A stretch of DNA of 13,201 nucleotides from an uncultured Candidatus Pelagibacter sp. (GTDB lineage Bacteria > Pseudomonadota > Alphaproteobacteria > Pelagibacterales > Pelagibacteraceae). The translations under genes were made by a program, and so were the position numbers. This document shows positions 6,029 to 13,201 of the stretch, piece after piece (position 1 is the stretch's first letter; every line of letters starts with the position of its first letter). Under the pieces are notes generated by a model, which saw only the letters and a list, made by a program, of their open reading frames with translations, had not been told where the DNA came from and did not search any database. Location: positions 1 to 13,201 of the forward strand of contig CAJQSU010000034.1 of the NCBI GenBank assembly GCA_905616435.1, given 5' to 3'.

Positions 6029-7030
6029 TTAAAAACCTATTATTTCTTTCATTTTTTTTATCTTAATAGATGCGATATTATTGGCTTTTTTGTGACCATC
6101 TAAAAGAATCTTATCTAAAAATTCTTTATCATTAATTAATTTTTTTATTTCTAGTGAGATTGGAGCAATTTTTTCAACTAAAACTTGGGAAAGGTTTTCT
6201 TTGAACTCTGAAAAATTTTTTCCTTCGAATTTATTAACTGATTTTTCTAAAGTGGAATTCGTTAAACTTGAATATATTCCTAGAAGATTTTTTGCTTCTG
6301 GTCTTTCATTCAATTCATTTACACTTGATGGTAGTGTTAATGGATCTGTCTTTGCTTTTTTAATTTTATTAATTATTGAGTCTTTATCATCTGTTAAATT
6401 TATTCTACTTAAGTCTGACGGTTCAGATTTGCTCATTTTTTTTGTTCCATCTTTAAGATTCATTATTCTTGAAAATTCTTTTTGAATAAGTGGCTCTGGG
6501 GCTTTTAAAAAGTCTTCGACTTCATAATCATTATTAAATTTTTGAGCAATATCTCTGCACAATTCTAGATGCTGTTTTTGATCTTCTCCTACAGGCACAT
6601 GAGTTGAGTCATATAATAAAATATCAGCTGCCATTAATACGGGATATGAATAAAGGCCAACACTTGCTTTTTCTTTATCTTTACCAGCTTTTTCTTTGAA
6701 TTGTGTCATTCTATTTAACCAACCCATCCTTGCAACACAACTTAATAACCATGCTGCTTCTGAGTGTGCAGATACAGCTGATTGTTTAAAAATAATACTT
6801 TTTTCAGGATTTATTCCGCAAGCAACGAACGTTGCTACCGTTTCTCTTATATTGTCTTTAAGTTCCTTTGGATTTTGTTTGACCGTTATAGCATGCAAAT
6901 CAACAACGCAAAAAACACAATCATTTCCACTATCTTCATTGAGTTCAACAAAGTTTTTAATGGCACCTAGATAATTTCCCAAATGTAAATTGCCTGTTGG
7001 CTGAACGCCTGAAAATATTTTTTTACCCAT
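6029..7030 (-). CDS. trpS: tryptophanyl-tRNA synthetase
   Basis: Class Ic aminoacyl-tRNA synthetase that charges tRNA-Trp in the cytoplasm. The HIGH-type signature appears as QPTGNLHLGNYLGAI (10-24) and the KMSKS loop as KKMSKSEPSD (197-206). Between them lie the tryptophan-pocket and ATP-site segments, including CVVDLHAIT (41-49) and DSTHVPVGEDQKQHLEL (141-157). At 333 residues it matches the short bacterial TrpS form, and all expected blocks are present. The ATG at 7028-7030 begins right before the conserved first strand (KKIFSGVQPTG), so the start is secure. It is 2 bases downstream of murJ and so probably depends on the murJ promoter. I saw no T-box or trp leader in front of it, and there is no room for one. 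Confidence 0.97.
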   Translation of the reverse strand: MGKKIFSGVQPTGNLHLGNYLGAIKNFVELNEDSGNDCVFCVVDLHAITVKQNPKELKDNIRETVATFVACGINPEKSIIFKQSAVSAHSEAAWLLSCVARMGWLNRMTQFKEKAGKDKEKASVGLYSYPVLMAADILLYDSTHVPVGEDQKQHLELCRDIAQKFNNDYEVEDFLKAPEPLIQKEFSRIMNLKDGTKKMSKSEPSDLSRINLTDDKDSIINKIKKAKTDPLTLPSSVNELNERPEAKNLLGIYSSLTNSTLEKSVNKFEGKNFSEFKENLSQVLVEKIAPISLEIKKLINDKEFLDKILLDGHKKANNIASIKIKKMKEIIGF

Positions 7031-7032
7031 TG

Positions 7033-8562
7033 CTAATACTTTAATTTAATATCTTCTAATTGGAAAGCTTTGATCAGATAGGCTATCAATAAATAAAAGG
7101 CGAGCCCTAAAATAACTGATAAAAGTAAATAAACAGATTTTAATGAGTTTTCAAAAGATAATTGATCATTAAACAACATCATTAAATAATTAAAAAATAG
7201 CCCCATTAATATTGAAGAAAGTACAATTTTAAAAAAACGTTTTATAAAAATATTATTGAAACTAAATAAATTTCTTTTTTGAAGAAGTAAAAACAAAATT
7301 ATCAAATTGAACCATGAAGAAATTGTGGTTGCTATTGGAATAATTATAAATCCAATTGATCTAAAAAAATAAATACTAATTAAGATATTTAATAAAACTG
7401 ATGCCAAAGATATATAAAAGGGTGTTTTGGTATCATTATTTGCAAAAAAGAAATTTGAAAAAACCTTTAACATTGCAAAAGCAGGTAAGCCTAAGCTAAA
7501 AAAATATAAAGCCTTTGCGGAGTTTAAAACTGAATTTTCACTAAATTGTCCATATCCAAAAAGTGCAGAAATAATCTCATCTGATGCAATAAATAATGCG
7601 ATGGAGGCAGGTAAACTTAAAAATAAACTTAATTCTAATGCTTTGTTTTGAATTAAGTTTATTTTTTTTTTATTTTTTTGACTTATGTGCTTTGATAATT
7701 GTGGAAGCACAACAACACCAATCGCAATTCCAGCTATTGCTAAATTAATTTGATAGATTCTATCAGCATAATAAAGATAAGAAACAGCACTTGCCTGAAA
7801 AGAAGCAATAACTGTTCCGACTAAAATATTAATTTGAGTAACGCCAGAAGAGAAAATACTAGGGATTAATTTATTAAAAAATATTTTTACTTTTTTAGAA
7901 GCTTTAAATTTAATATCAAATATTAATTTAAAATGTCTTTTTACAAAAAAGTACAAAAATATAAATTGCAGTAAGCCTGCCAAAGTAACACCATAAGATA
8001 AATAATAAACTAACTTGTCATTTAAGGATTTACTAAATAACAAAATAATTATTAAAACAATATTTAAGATTATTGGTGCGGCAGCGGCCTCAGCAAATCT
8101 ATTATGAGAATTAAGTATTGCTGAAAAAAAAGAAGCTAAAGACACCAGCATTAAAAATGGAATGGTAATTCTTGTAAGATTTATTGCTAGATTTATTTTT
8201 TCATTATCGTCGATGAATCCTGGGGCAATTAACGATACAAATGCAGGCATAAATATTTGCACTACAAGAACTAACGTTAACAGAATTAATAATAAATAAT
8301 TAAAAACTTCATTAGCAAATTTATTAGATTTACTTTTTCCTGTAACCATTACTGATGAGTAGCTAGGCACAAAGGCTGCATTAAAAGTTCCTTCAGAAAA
8401 TAATCTTCTAAAAGTATTTGGTATTCTAAATGCTACAAAAAAAGCGTCTGCTAAAAAACTTGTACCTAGAAATACAGCTATCAAGATATCTCTTAGATAA
8501 CCAAGTAACCTGCTGATTATTGTAAAAAAACTGAAAGTCCCTGTTGACTTGATTAAGTTCAT
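7033..8562 (-). CDS. murJ: MurJ lipid II flippase (MviN family)
   Basis: An inner-membrane MOP-superfamily transporter that flips undecaprenyl-linked lipid II to the periplasm for peptidoglycan synthesis. At 509 residues it has the usual length, and the hydrophobic segments fit the expected 14 helices. Residues known to be essential in E. coli MurJ are recognisable at near-identical positions: Arg18 (SRLLG), Arg24 (YLRD), Asp39 (ADAFF), Arg52 in the signature RRLFSEGTFNAAFVPSY (52-68), and Asp267-Arg268 in YYADRIYQ (264-271). It is the first gene of the minus-strand group murJ-trpS-nfu-bax. Its start is divergent from maeB across 50 bases. A run of ten A residues (coding strand; bases 7662-7671) encodes the lysine-rich loop near residues 298-300. 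Confidence 0.96.
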   Translation of the reverse strand: MNLIKSTGTFSFFTIISRLLGYLRDILIAVFLGTSFLADAFFVAFRIPNTFRRLFSEGTFNAAFVPSYSSVMVTGKSKSNKFANEVFNYLLLILLTLVLVVQIFMPAFVSLIAPGFIDDNEKINLAINLTRITIPFLMLVSLASFFSAILNSHNRFAEAAAAPIILNIVLIIILLFSKSLNDKLVYYLSYGVTLAGLLQFIFLYFFVKRHFKLIFDIKFKASKKVKIFFNKLIPSIFSSGVTQINILVGTVIASFQASAVSYLYYADRIYQINLAIAGIAIGVVVLPQLSKHISQKNKKKINLIQNKALELSLFLSLPASIALFIASDEIISALFGYGQFSENSVLNSAKALYFFSLGLPAFAMLKVFSNFFFANNDTKTPFYISLASVLLNILISIYFFRSIGFIIIPIATTISSWFNLIILFLLLQKRNLFSFNNIFIKRFFKIVLSSILMGLFFNYLMMLFNDQLSFENSLKSVYLLLSVILGLAFYLLIAYLIKAFQLEDIKLKY

Positions 8563-8572
8563 AAATCATATT
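8544..8572 (+). promoter_or_regulatory. candidate sigma70-type promoter for maeB
   Basis: TTGACT (8544-8549), a 17-base spacer and CATATT (8567-8572) match consensus at 5 and 4 of 6 positions. The predicted start near 8579 leaves a leader of about 34 bases before the maeB ATG. The -35 box lies inside the first codons of divergent murJ. No Shine-Dalgarno-like sequence precedes the ATG. Confidence 0.45.
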
Positions 8573-8579
8573 AGTCTTA

Positions 8580-8585
8580 ATTTTA
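8580..8585 (-). promoter_or_regulatory. possible -10 element for murJ
   Basis: On the minus strand TAAAAT matches the -10 consensus at 5 of 6 positions and lies about 18 bases before the murJ ATG, but I see no clear -35 box at the right distance. It falls at the predicted start point of the opposing maeB promoter, so the two would interfere. This is the only non-coding space available for the murJ operon. Confidence 0.25.
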
Positions 8586-8612
8586 TCCCATTTGTACATC
8601 TAATTATTAAAA

Positions 8613-10898
8613 ATGAAAAAAACAAAGATTGATCATTATACTGACAAGGAAGCTTTAGAATTTCATAGTCATAATAAACCTGGAAAAATTGAAATTGTAT
8701 CTTCAAAAACTATGACTACCAAGAGAGATCTTGCACTAGCCTATTCCCCAGGCGTGGCGGCTCCAGTAAGAGCGATCAGTGAAAACCCTGAGGCTGCTTA
8801 TGATTATACAAGCAAGGGAAATCTTGTTGCAGTAATAAGTAATGGCTCAGCAATTCTTGGTATGGGAAATTTAGGTGCGCTAGCATCTAAACCTGTAATG
8901 GAAGGTAAAGCTGTTTTGTTTAAAAGATTTGCTGATATTGATGCTATTGATCTTGAAATTGATTGTAATGATGCGGATGAAATTATTAATTCTATAAAAA
9001 ACTTTTCGCCCAGTTTTGGTGGGATAAATTTAGAAGACATAGCGGCTCCTGATTGTTTTGTAATAGAAGAAAAACTCAAAGAAATTTTAGATATACCTGT
9101 TTTTCATGATGACCAGCACGGTACAGCTATTATCACTACTGCTGCTTTGATGAATGCTCTAGATATTACTGGTAAGTCTATCAAAGAAATAAAAGTTGTG
9201 GTTAATGGAGCTGGTGCATCAGCAATTGCATGCACTGAACTATTTAAAAACTCGGGCGTTATAAGTGATAATGTAATTATGTTAGATAAAAAGGGAGTAA
9301 TTTATAAAGGAAGACCAGATGGAATGGATCAATGGAAATCAAGACATGCTATTGAAACAAAACTAAGAACCTTAGAAGAGGCACTTGATGGTGCTGACGT
9401 ATTTTTGGGCTTATCTGCAAAAGGAGCTTTAAAGAAAGAGTATGTAAAAAAAATGTCTAAAAATCCAATAATATTTGCTTGCGCAAACCCTGATCCTGAA
9501 ATTCTTCCAGAAGAAATTCAGGAAGTAAGAGATGATGCAATAATTGCCACAGGAAGATCGGATTATCCAAATCAAGTAAATAACTTAATTGGATTCCCTT
9601 ATATTTTTAGAGGAGCTTTAGATGTTAGATCCACAACAATAAATGAAGAAATGAAAGTTGCCGCAGCTAAAGCTATAGCTGAACTTGCAAGAGAAGATGT
9701 TCCTGACGAAGTTGTTGCGGCTATGGGAGGTGAAAGACCACATTATGGAAAAGACTATATTATTCCTTCTACCTTTGATCCTAGATTAATAAGCGTAATA
9801 CCTGCTGCTGTTGCAAAAGCTGCAATGGAAAGTGGTGTTGCAAGAAAACCTATTAATGATTTTGAACTTTATAAAGATCAACTTAAACAAAGATTAGATC
9901 CAACTGTAACGATCATGCAAGGAATCAACAGTTACATAAAAAAGAACCCTAAAAGAATTGTATTTGCGGATGGTGAAGATGTTAATACTCTTAAGGCAGC
10001 AATTGCTTTTAAAAATTCTAAGTTAGGTATTCCAATTTTAATTGGAAAAGAAGAGAAGATTAAAGAGCAAATTAAAAAAATTGGTTACGATGAAAACTTC
10101 GATATAGAAATTGTTAATTCTAAAGACACTGAAAAAAGAGAAAAATATGTTCAGTACTTGTTTAAAAAGCTACAAAGAGAGCAGGGTTTGTTAGAATGGG
10201 ATTGTGATAGGCTGGTGAGAAATGACAGGGTTGTTTGGGCATCCTGCATGGTGGCTTGCGGTGATGCTGATGGTGCGGTAACAGGTAATACCAGAAGGTT
10301 TGGAGCTTCATTAGATAAAATAAAACAAGTTGTTAATCCAAGAGTGGGAGAAATAATGTTTGGTTTAAACTTAGTTGTTCACAAAGGAAAAACTATTTTT
10401 GTTGCTGATACTAGTGTTCATGAATACCCAAGTTCTGAACAAATGTCTGAAATAGCAATTTCTGCGGCAAGAGTTGTGCGTTTATTTGGTTTTGATCCTA
10501 AAGTTGCCTTTGTCTCTCACTCAACATTTGGTCAACCAGTGACTAGCAGGACCAAACATATAAGAAAAGCTGTAGATATTTTAAAAGAAAAAAATGTAGA
10601 TTTTGAGTTTGATGGAGATATGCAGCCAGATGTTGCTCTTAACAAAGAATATAAAAGTTTATACCCGTTTTCTAATATTGTGGGTAACGCCAATATATTA
10701 ATAATGCCTGGTCAGCATAGTGCAGCAATATCGTATAAAATGATGAAAGAATTAGGTGACACAAAAGTAATTGGACCACTTTTAATTGGATTAGGCTTGC
10801 CAATTGAAATTGCCCCATTAAGAACTTCTACATCAGAATTAATAAATTTAGCATCAATAGCTGCTTATTCTGCTGATATTATTGATTATAAAAAATAA
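8613..10898 (+). CDS. maeB: NADP-type malic enzyme with C-terminal phosphotransacetylase-like domain (MaeB)
   Basis: Catalyses oxidative decarboxylation of malate to pyruvate, feeding acetyl-CoA and NADPH supply. The malic-enzyme half (about 1-425) shows LALAYSPGVAAPV (40-52, catalytic Tyr44), EGKAVLFKRFADIDAI (97-112, catalytic Lys99), GINLEDIAAPDCF (137-149) and FHDDQHGTAI (164-173) with the metal-binding acidic residues, the Rossmann loop NGAGASA (198-204) and FACANPDPE (288-296). The remainder (about 430-758) is a phosphate acetyl/butyryltransferase-type domain; in E. coli MaeB this domain is regulatory and binds acetyl-CoA. The 761-residue length matches that hybrid family. NADP preference is inferred from the family and not read from residues. 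It is a single-gene unit: divergent from murJ, and its TAA directly abuts the stop of the convergent BON lipoprotein gene. Confidence 0.96.
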   Translation: MKKTKIDHYTDKEALEFHSHNKPGKIEIVSSKTMTTKRDLALAYSPGVAAPVRAISENPEAAYDYTSKGNLVAVISNGSAILGMGNLGALASKPVMEGKAVLFKRFADIDAIDLEIDCNDADEIINSIKNFSPSFGGINLEDIAAPDCFVIEEKLKEILDIPVFHDDQHGTAIITTAALMNALDITGKSIKEIKVVVNGAGASAIACTELFKNSGVISDNVIMLDKKGVIYKGRPDGMDQWKSRHAIETKLRTLEEALDGADVFLGLSAKGALKKEYVKKMSKNPIIFACANPDPEILPEEIQEVRDDAIIATGRSDYPNQVNNLIGFPYIFRGALDVRSTTINEEMKVAAAKAIAELAREDVPDEVVAAMGGERPHYGKDYIIPSTFDPRLISVIPAAVAKAAMESGVARKPINDFELYKDQLKQRLDPTVTIMQGINSYIKKNPKRIVFADGEDVNTLKAAIAFKNSKLGIPILIGKEEKIKEQIKKIGYDENFDIEIVNSKDTEKREKYVQYLFKKLQREQGLLEWDCDRLVRNDRVVWASCMVACGDADGAVTGNTRRFGASLDKIKQVVNPRVGEIMFGLNLVVHKGKTIFVADTSVHEYPSSEQMSEIAISAARVVRLFGFDPKVAFVSHSTFGQPVTSRTKHIRKAVDILKEKNVDFEFDGDMQPDVALNKEYKSLYPFSNIVGNANILIMPGQHSAAISYKMMKELGDTKVIGPLLIGLGLPIEIAPLRTSTSELINLASIAAYSADIIDYKK

Positions 10899-11492
10899 TT
10901 AATCTTTTTGGATTCTCAAATCATCAACAAGAATTATACTAATAACCACATCTTCAACATCTAGAATTTCTTTAGCTTCACTGATAACCTTATCCTTTTC
11001 CTCTGAGGTTAGGGCAATACCATAAACATAAATTTTTTTTTTATAGGTATCGATTTGATAATTAGTTGCTTTAATTTTTTTGTTAAAAATCATTGCAGAC
11101 CTTAATTGAGAAGTAATTAAAATATCTTTGGCAGATTGTTTAAAATTAAACTCCTCTTTTATTTTTATATCATTTTTTACAGATCTTACGCCACTAGTTT
11201 CCCATGCAAGTTTTGTAAGTTTAAGTTTTTCTTCTGGATTATCAACTTTTCCAGTTAAAAAAATTCTACCATCTAAAACTTTTTTTTTGACTAATAGTAG
11301 ATATTTCTTATCCATCAATAGAATTCTAGCTGATAAACTTTTTTCCATGATAGAATCATCAACCTGAGTACCAACAGATCTTGGATCGAAAGCCACACTT
11401 ACGCCAGTTCCAAAAATACCTTTTGAGGCAACTCCAACACATCCTGCTAGGATTAAACCTGCAAACAAAATTATTAAGAATTTATTTTTCAT
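10899..11492 (-). CDS. BON-domain outer-membrane lipoprotein (DolP/YraP-like)
   Basis: A predicted lipoprotein with a short signal sequence and lipobox LAGC (15-18); Cys18 would be lipidated. There is no Asp at the +2 position (Val19), so by the enterobacterial Lol rule it would go to the outer membrane. Two BON domains follow: about 51-113 (with VLDGRIFLTGKV, 72-83, then the helix and SGVRSVKNDI) and about 119-192 (with KKIYVYGIA, 152-160, and LDVEDVVISI). BON pairs bind phospholipid or support envelope integrity in DolP/YraP and OsmY. At 197 residues with two BON domains it resembles DolP. It overlaps rsmI by 11 bases, echoing E. coli, where yraP lies near rsmI and lpoA. A run of ten A residues (coding strand; bases 11033-11042) lies within the second domain. 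Confidence 0.9.
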   Translation of the reverse strand: MKNKFLIILFAGLILAGCVGVASKGIFGTGVSVAFDPRSVGTQVDDSIMEKSLSARILLMDKKYLLLVKKKVLDGRIFLTGKVDNPEEKLKLTKLAWETSGVRSVKNDIKIKEEFNFKQSAKDILITSQLRSAMIFNKKIKATNYQIDTYKKKIYVYGIALTSEEKDKVISEAKEILDVEDVVISIILVDDLRIQKD

Positions 11493-12342
11493 TTTTTAAT
11501 TTTAAACAATAATCGTAAATTTCTTTTTTTGAAACTTTGCTATTTTGACTAATTAAATTAGTAATTTCTTTTGTGCTTAATTTATTAATCATTTTTTCAA
11601 TATTTCTTTTATCCGATTCACTTAAAAAGTGTGAGGTTTTTTTATCAAATTTTTTTTCCGAGATAACTATAGTTAATTCACCTTTTGGTTCACTTTTAAA
11701 TAGTTGTAGTTCTTCTAAATCAGACCTTATAAATTCTTCATAATATTTAGAAATTTCTCTACAAATTAATATTTTTCTATCTTTAAAATAATTTTTAAGA
11801 TGTGGAATAATTTTATTGATTTTTTTTGGAGAGACAAAAAAAACCAAACAAAAATTTAGGCTTGATAATCTGTCTAATTCTTCTTTAATCGCTTTTTCCT
11901 TCTCAGGGAAAAAACCAAAAAATAAATACTTTTCATCAAACCCACTAACTGACACTGCGGTAGTAACGGCAGAAGGTCCAGGTAGTGGAATAATATTAAT
12001 ATTCTGTTTCAAACATTCGTTGACCAAAACGGCACCCGGATCTGATATACTTGGCGTTCCCGCATCAGAGATCATTGAAATGATCTTATTTTCTTTCAAT
12101 AAATTAATTATTTTGTGTAAATTTTTAACTTCATTAAATTTATGGTTAGAAATTAATTTTGTCTTTATTTCAAACTTATTTAATAATTTTTTTGAAACTC
12201 TTGTGTCCTCACAAAGTATGAAATCTGAGTTTTTTAATAATTCTATTGCTCTTAGAGTAATGTCTCCCAAGTTTCCAATTGGGGTTGGTATCAAATATAA
12301 ACCTTTTTTTAACTCATTATTGTGCAATATAGGGTTTATCAT
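11482..12342 (-). CDS. rsmI: 16S rRNA (cytidine-1402-2'-O) methyltransferase RsmI
   Basis: An SAM-dependent tetrapyrrole-methylase-fold enzyme that 2'-O-methylates C1402 in the decoding centre of the small ribosomal subunit. Signatures in order: GLYLIPTPIGNLGDIT (14-29), ILCEDTRVSKKLL (42-54), ISDAGTPSISDPG (91-103), PLPGPSAVTTA (119-129) and FFGFFPEKE (141-149). The C-terminal extension (about 235-286), ending in the helical EITNLISQNSKVSKKEIYDY region, is the small C-terminal domain of RsmI. The length of 286 residues is typical. The ATG at 12340-12342 is 13 codons before the first conserved strand. Only 34 bases separate it from the divergent LpoA-like gene, and the BON lipoprotein gene starts inside its last codons. 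YraN, often found next to RsmI in proteobacteria, is not present here. Confidence 0.96.
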   Translation of the reverse strand: MINPILHNNELKKGLYLIPTPIGNLGDITLRAIELLKNSDFILCEDTRVSKKLLNKFEIKTKLISNHKFNEVKNLHKIINLLKENKIISMISDAGTPSISDPGAVLVNECLKQNINIIPLPGPSAVTTAVSVSGFDEKYLFFGFFPEKEKAIKEELDRLSSLNFCLVFFVSPKKINKIIPHLKNYFKDRKILICREISKYYEEFIRSDLEELQLFKSEPKGELTIVISEKKFDKKTSHFLSESDKRNIEKMINKLSTKEITNLISQNSKVSKKEIYDYCLKLKNEK

Positions 12343-12376
12343 AATTTAAACAGTATTAGAGTAATAGTAACATTAA
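12343..12376. promoter_or_regulatory. 34-base divergent intergenic region between rsmI and the LpoA-like gene
   Basis: Both genes must start from this spacer or from promoters reaching into each other's 5' coding ends. A plus-strand CATAAT (12340-12345, 5 of 6 to the -10 consensus) overlaps the rsmI start codon, but its -35 partner is poor. On the minus strand I find no box pair better than 3 of 6 each. The position as a shared promoter region is inferred from gene orientation. Confidence 0.35.
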
Positions 12377-13201
12377 ATGAATAAAATTTTTATAATTCTT
12401 TTTTTATCTTTCTATAATTTATTTTTTACTATTGGTTTGAGTTTTGCTGAAGAGAATAAAGTTAAGATTGGTTTGCTTGTGCCGTTATCAGGAGAGAATG
12501 CTAAAATAGGTGAACAAATTGTAAAAGCCACACGTTTAGCTTTAAAAGATATTAATTCTGATAAATTAGAAATATTTCCTAAAGATACTCAATCTGATCC
12601 TAATAAAACTTTACGTTCTGCAATTGAATTGGATAAACTTGGGATTGAACTGGTAATAGGACCTGTTTTTTATAAAAACTTGGCTTACCTGGATGAAGTT
12701 AAAAACTTAACCTTTTTGTCATTTACAAACAAAACCTTAAATCTTCCTAAAAATGTCATTAGCACTGGAATAAATTCTACCTCTCAGCTCAATACTATTA
12801 AAAAATTTATTAAACTAAATGAAATCAAAAAAACAATATTTCTAATACCTGACTTAGATTATGATTTAGAGATCAAACAAGGAATTAAAAAATCAAAAAT
12901 CAAAACCCAAAAACAATATTCTTATGACATTGAGCCCACAAAACTTACAAAACAAATTGAAGGAATAACAAATTATGAGATTCGAAAACAAAATTTGATA
13001 GATGAGATAACAAGATTGGAAAATTCTGATGATAGAAATAAAGAAAAAAAAATCAAAAATCTTGAAAAAAAATATACTATTGGAAATGTAAATTTTGACT
13101 CTGTTATAATTGCAGATTTTGATGAAAGTCTTAAAAGTGTCATAACCTCATTACTTTACACGGATGTGTATCCAAAGGACAAATACTTCATAACCTTTAA
13201 C
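12377..13201 (+). CDS. LpoA-like penicillin-binding protein activator / periplasmic-binding-protein fold, N-terminal 275 residues
   Basis: The frame is open from ATG 12377 to the right edge with no stop. Residues 1-24 form a signal peptide (hydrophobic run, then SFA before EEN). No lipobox cysteine is visible, so the protein should be periplasmic. Residues 28-57 (VKIGLLVPLSGENAKIGEQI onward) are the classic start of a type 1 periplasmic binding fold, as in branched-chain amino-acid receptors and the C-domain of LpoA (YraM). IGPVF (94-98) and FLSFTN (113-118) follow the same fold. A charged helical insertion, about 196-233, precedes NVNFDSVIIADF (238-249), a layout like that of alphaproteobacterial penicillin-binding protein activators. 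Divergence from rsmI supports this over an ABC amino-acid receptor. The partner protein is not identifiable here. Confidence 0.8.
   Translation, partial: MNKIFIILFLSFYNLFFTIGLSFAEENKVKIGLLVPLSGENAKIGEQIVKATRLALKDINSDKLEIFPKDTQSDPNKTLRSAIELDKLGIELVIGPVFYKNLAYLDEVKNLTFLSFTNKTLNLPKNVISTGINSTSQLNTIKKFIKLNEIKKTIFLIPDLDYDLEIKQGIKKSKIKTQKQYSYDIEPTKLTKQIEGITNYEIRKQNLIDEITRLENSDDRNKEKKIKNLEKKYTIGNVNFDSVIIADFDESLKSVITSLLYTDVYPKDKYFITFN

Noticed and set aside
6201..6974. Open frames of 62-94 residues on the plus strand opposite trpS
   Set aside because: The minus strand encodes an intact tryptophanyl-tRNA synthetase; the antisense translations have no domain or signal and overlap one another.
8804..9079. 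A 91-residue minus-strand open frame opposite maeB
   Set aside because: It lies entirely within the conserved catalytic half of maeB and looks like a shadow of its codon pattern.
11816..12349. A 177-residue open frame on the plus strand opposite rsmI
   Set aside because: It is antisense to a gene with all RsmI signatures, its translation shows no motif I recognise, and long antisense frames arise easily in this biased composition.
12377..13201. Branched-chain amino-acid ABC transporter receptor
   Set aside because: The start of the fold is similar, but the charged insertion, the NFDSVIIADF segment and the divergent placement next to rsmI fit a penicillin-binding protein activator better. 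I cannot exclude it without the C-terminal half.
1..13201. Mobile element, defence system, CRISPR array, prophage or foreign island
   Set aside because: Every gene is a chromosomal housekeeping or envelope gene with uniform base composition. I saw no transposase, integrase, phage gene, repeat array or tRNA-flanked insertion.

Overview
The window looks like a piece of core chromosome from a SAR11-type (Pelagibacterales) alphaproteobacterium. The reasons are the very high A+T content, the strong use of Lys/Asn/Ile codons, the alphaproteobacterial character of several proteins (Fur without its structural zinc cysteines, N-domain Nfu, MaeB malic enzyme, LpoA-like activator next to rsmI), and extreme packing. 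By my coordinates only about 157 of 13,201 bases lie between genes, the longest gap being 52 bases. This assignment rests on gene content and style, not on a database search. I see no mobile elements, tRNA/rRNA genes, CRISPR arrays or prophage genes.

Layout. (1) 1-3342, minus strand: a tight gene train read tsaB > fur > miaB > phoH > ybeY (ybeY runs off the left edge). It combines tRNA modification (t6A, ms2i6A), metal-responsive regulation, and the phoH-ybeY RNA/ribosome pair. (2) 3290-4357, plus strand: a secreted polysaccharide deacetylase whose 5' end overlaps the start of divergent tsaB. (3) 4349-8562, minus strand: murJ > trpS > nfu > bax-like glucosaminidase. The last gene is tail-to-tail with the deacetylase and overlaps it by 9 bases. 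(4) 8613-10898, plus strand: maeB, a malic enzyme with a C-terminal phosphotransacetylase-like domain. (5) 10899-12342, minus strand: rsmI > BON-domain lipoprotein, abutting maeB tail-to-tail with no spacer. (6) 12377 to the right edge, plus strand: the N-terminal 275 residues of an LpoA-like penicillin-binding protein activator, divergent from rsmI.

How they fit together. Four or five products act on the cell envelope: MurJ flips lipid II, the Bax-like enzyme is predicted to cut glycan strands, the deacetylase may modify them, the LpoA-like protein is expected to activate a penicillin-binding protein, and the BON lipoprotein probably sits at the outer membrane. Most other genes serve translation (trpS, rsmI, miaB, tsaB, ybeY), with Fe-S delivery (nfu) linked functionally to the Fe-S enzyme MiaB.

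I did not find a clear new multi-gene system. The best leads are a TsaB of only 128 residues that seems to lack its middle region but keeps its C-terminal motif; the overlap of the tsaB and deacetylase starts, with each candidate promoter inside the other gene; and the in-frame miaB/phoH junction where phoH has only a TTG start.
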